Below are positions 20,609 to 21,457 of a stretch of DNA of 21,457 nucleotides, one piece after another. The notes beneath the pieces are model-generated. The model worked only from the letters and a program-made list of their open reading frames with translations, was not told where the DNA came from and searched no databases. Position 1 is the first letter of the stretch; each line of letters begins with the position of its first letter. A program made the translations under genes and the position numbers. The stretch is from an uncultured Marvinbryantia sp. (lineage in GTDB: Bacteria > Bacillota > Clostridia > Lachnospirales > Lachnospiraceae), in the NCBI GenBank assembly GCA_934373455.1, contig CAKRON010000038.1:1-21457 (forward strand), written 5' to 3'.

Positions 20609-21457
20609 ATGGATGTTAGTTTGATAGAAGAAATGGATTTTGATAATGTGAATATTGACTGGGAATTTATTGAGACGATGTTAAAAGAACTTCCTTCCAA
20701 TATTTATTTCAAAGATACTCAGTGCAGATATCTGTTTTGTACGCATTATTGGAATCATATTATTCACGATGATACAGAAGCATGGAGCATTCGCGGAAAA
20801 ACGGATATGGAGATTCGAAAGGACAAAGAAAATGCGCGAAAGGCATATGAGGAGGATAAAAAACTTCTCGAAACCGGAATAGGATGTAAATATGTTATCG
20901 AAACCTGTATAGATGGTGTGACAGAGTTCCTTGAAATTATCAAGAATCCGGTAAAAAATAAAAACGGCAGAATCATCGGCATCGTTGGACTGATAAATAT
21001 TGTTACTGACAGGATAAAGCTTCAGAAGCAACTGGAAGCATATGCACAGACAGATATCATGACAGGACTTTTTAATAGACGTTATCTGGAGTATTGGGAA
21101 GAAAATGAAATAAAGCCACAGTATTTTCCAATCAGTATCATATCAGCCGACTGCGATGGATTAAAGCATGCCAATGATGCGTATGGACACTATGTTGGAG
21201 ATGAAATGATCAGGTCTACAGCACAGCTATTAAAAGATGTGCTGGCAGATCAGGCAGTAATGTTCCGCATGGGAGGAGATGAATTTCTGATGATATTGAC
21301 AAATACAGATGAAATACAGGTACAGAATATAGTAGACAGATTAAGAGAAAAAATGAAGCAGACCTACGTAAAAGGAATTCCGCTTAGCATTTCTTTTGGA
21401 GTCTGTACCATGAAAGACATGTTAACGTCTATAGAAAATGCAATTTACATTGCAGAT
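20609..21457 (+). CDS. PAS-GGDEF protein, predicted diguanylate cyclase, 3'-truncated by window edge
   Basis: The frame opens at the ATG at 20609 (GGGGG 8 nt upstream) and runs to the right edge without a stop, so at least 283 residues are encoded. Residues ~25-135 look like a PAS domain (ELPSNIYFKDTQCRYLFC ... NGRIIGIVGLINIVTDR). A coiled signalling helix leads to a GGDEF domain from ~145, with the usual DIMTGLFNRRYLE entry motif, the metal-binding Asp of SADCDGLKHANDAYGH and an intact GGDEF signature at residues 222-226. It should make cyclic di-GMP from GTP. The product-inhibition I-site (RxxD five residues before GGDEF) is absent: ADQA occupies that position. There is no transmembrane segment in the visible part, so it is probably a cytoplasmic sensor. 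Any domain after GGDEF is unknown. Confidence 0.93.
   Translation, partial: MDVSLIEEMDFDNVNIDWEFIETMLKELPSNIYFKDTQCRYLFCTHYWNHIIHDDTEAWSIRGKTDMEIRKDKENARKAYEEDKKLLETGIGCKYVIETCIDGVTEFLEIIKNPVKNKNGRIIGIVGLINIVTDRIKLQKQLEAYAQTDIMTGLFNRRYLEYWEENEIKPQYFPISIISADCDGLKHANDAYGHYVGDEMIRSTAQLLKDVLADQAVMFRMGGDEFLMILTNTDEIQVQNIVDRLREKMKQTYVKGIPLSISFGVCTMKDMLTSIENAIYIAD

Overview
The window looks like chromosomal DNA from a spore-forming, low-GC Firmicute, most likely a member of the Lachnospiraceae (Blautia/Dorea/Mediterraneibacter-like). The reasons are a complete spoIIGA-sigE-sigG sporulation cluster, AT-rich codon use, the DUF5717/DUF5716 gene pair as I remember it from that family, and a purA of the divergent type I associate with it. 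Gene content is mostly core; I see no phage, CRISPR array, rRNA or tRNA. Both window edges cut genes: a sensor kinase on the left and a diguanylate cyclase on the right.

Layout. 1-1313: C-terminal part of a membrane sensor histidine kinase, closed by a terminator. 1372-3945: two Spo0A boxes, a long-spacer spoIIG promoter, spoIIGA (pro-sigma-E protease), sigE and sigG. 3948-4202 (minus): a small YlmC/YmxH PRC-barrel protein that ends 2 nt from sigG. 4244-4760: promoter and nrdR. 4816-10337: a tight three-gene operon encoding a giant beta plus alpha-solenoid protein (DUF5717), a degenerate Hsp70/actin-fold protein (DUF5716) and a TPR-like protein. Its function is unknown, and it is the best candidate here for an undescribed system.

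10346-14814: purine genes purF, purB and purA. purF and purA each have a recognisable promoter and purA is followed by a strong terminator. PurF starts the pathway, PurB acts twice, and PurA makes adenylosuccinate for AMP. 14826-15928 (minus): a LysR regulator translationally coupled to a small two-helix membrane protein, divergent from lysA (16058-17326), which is followed by a yfcE-type phosphodiesterase. A bidirectional terminator separates this from a minus-strand lipoprotein with three zinc-binding CxxC modules.

18617-18963 is a gene-free stretch. It holds the lipoprotein promoter, an approximately 180-bp element built from nested palindromes, and a promoter for a YkgJ-type cysteine-cluster protein. 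An SGNH esterase, a terminator and a PAS-GGDEF protein follow. One hairpin motif of the palindromic element also occurs between purF and purB, suggesting a dispersed repeat family.
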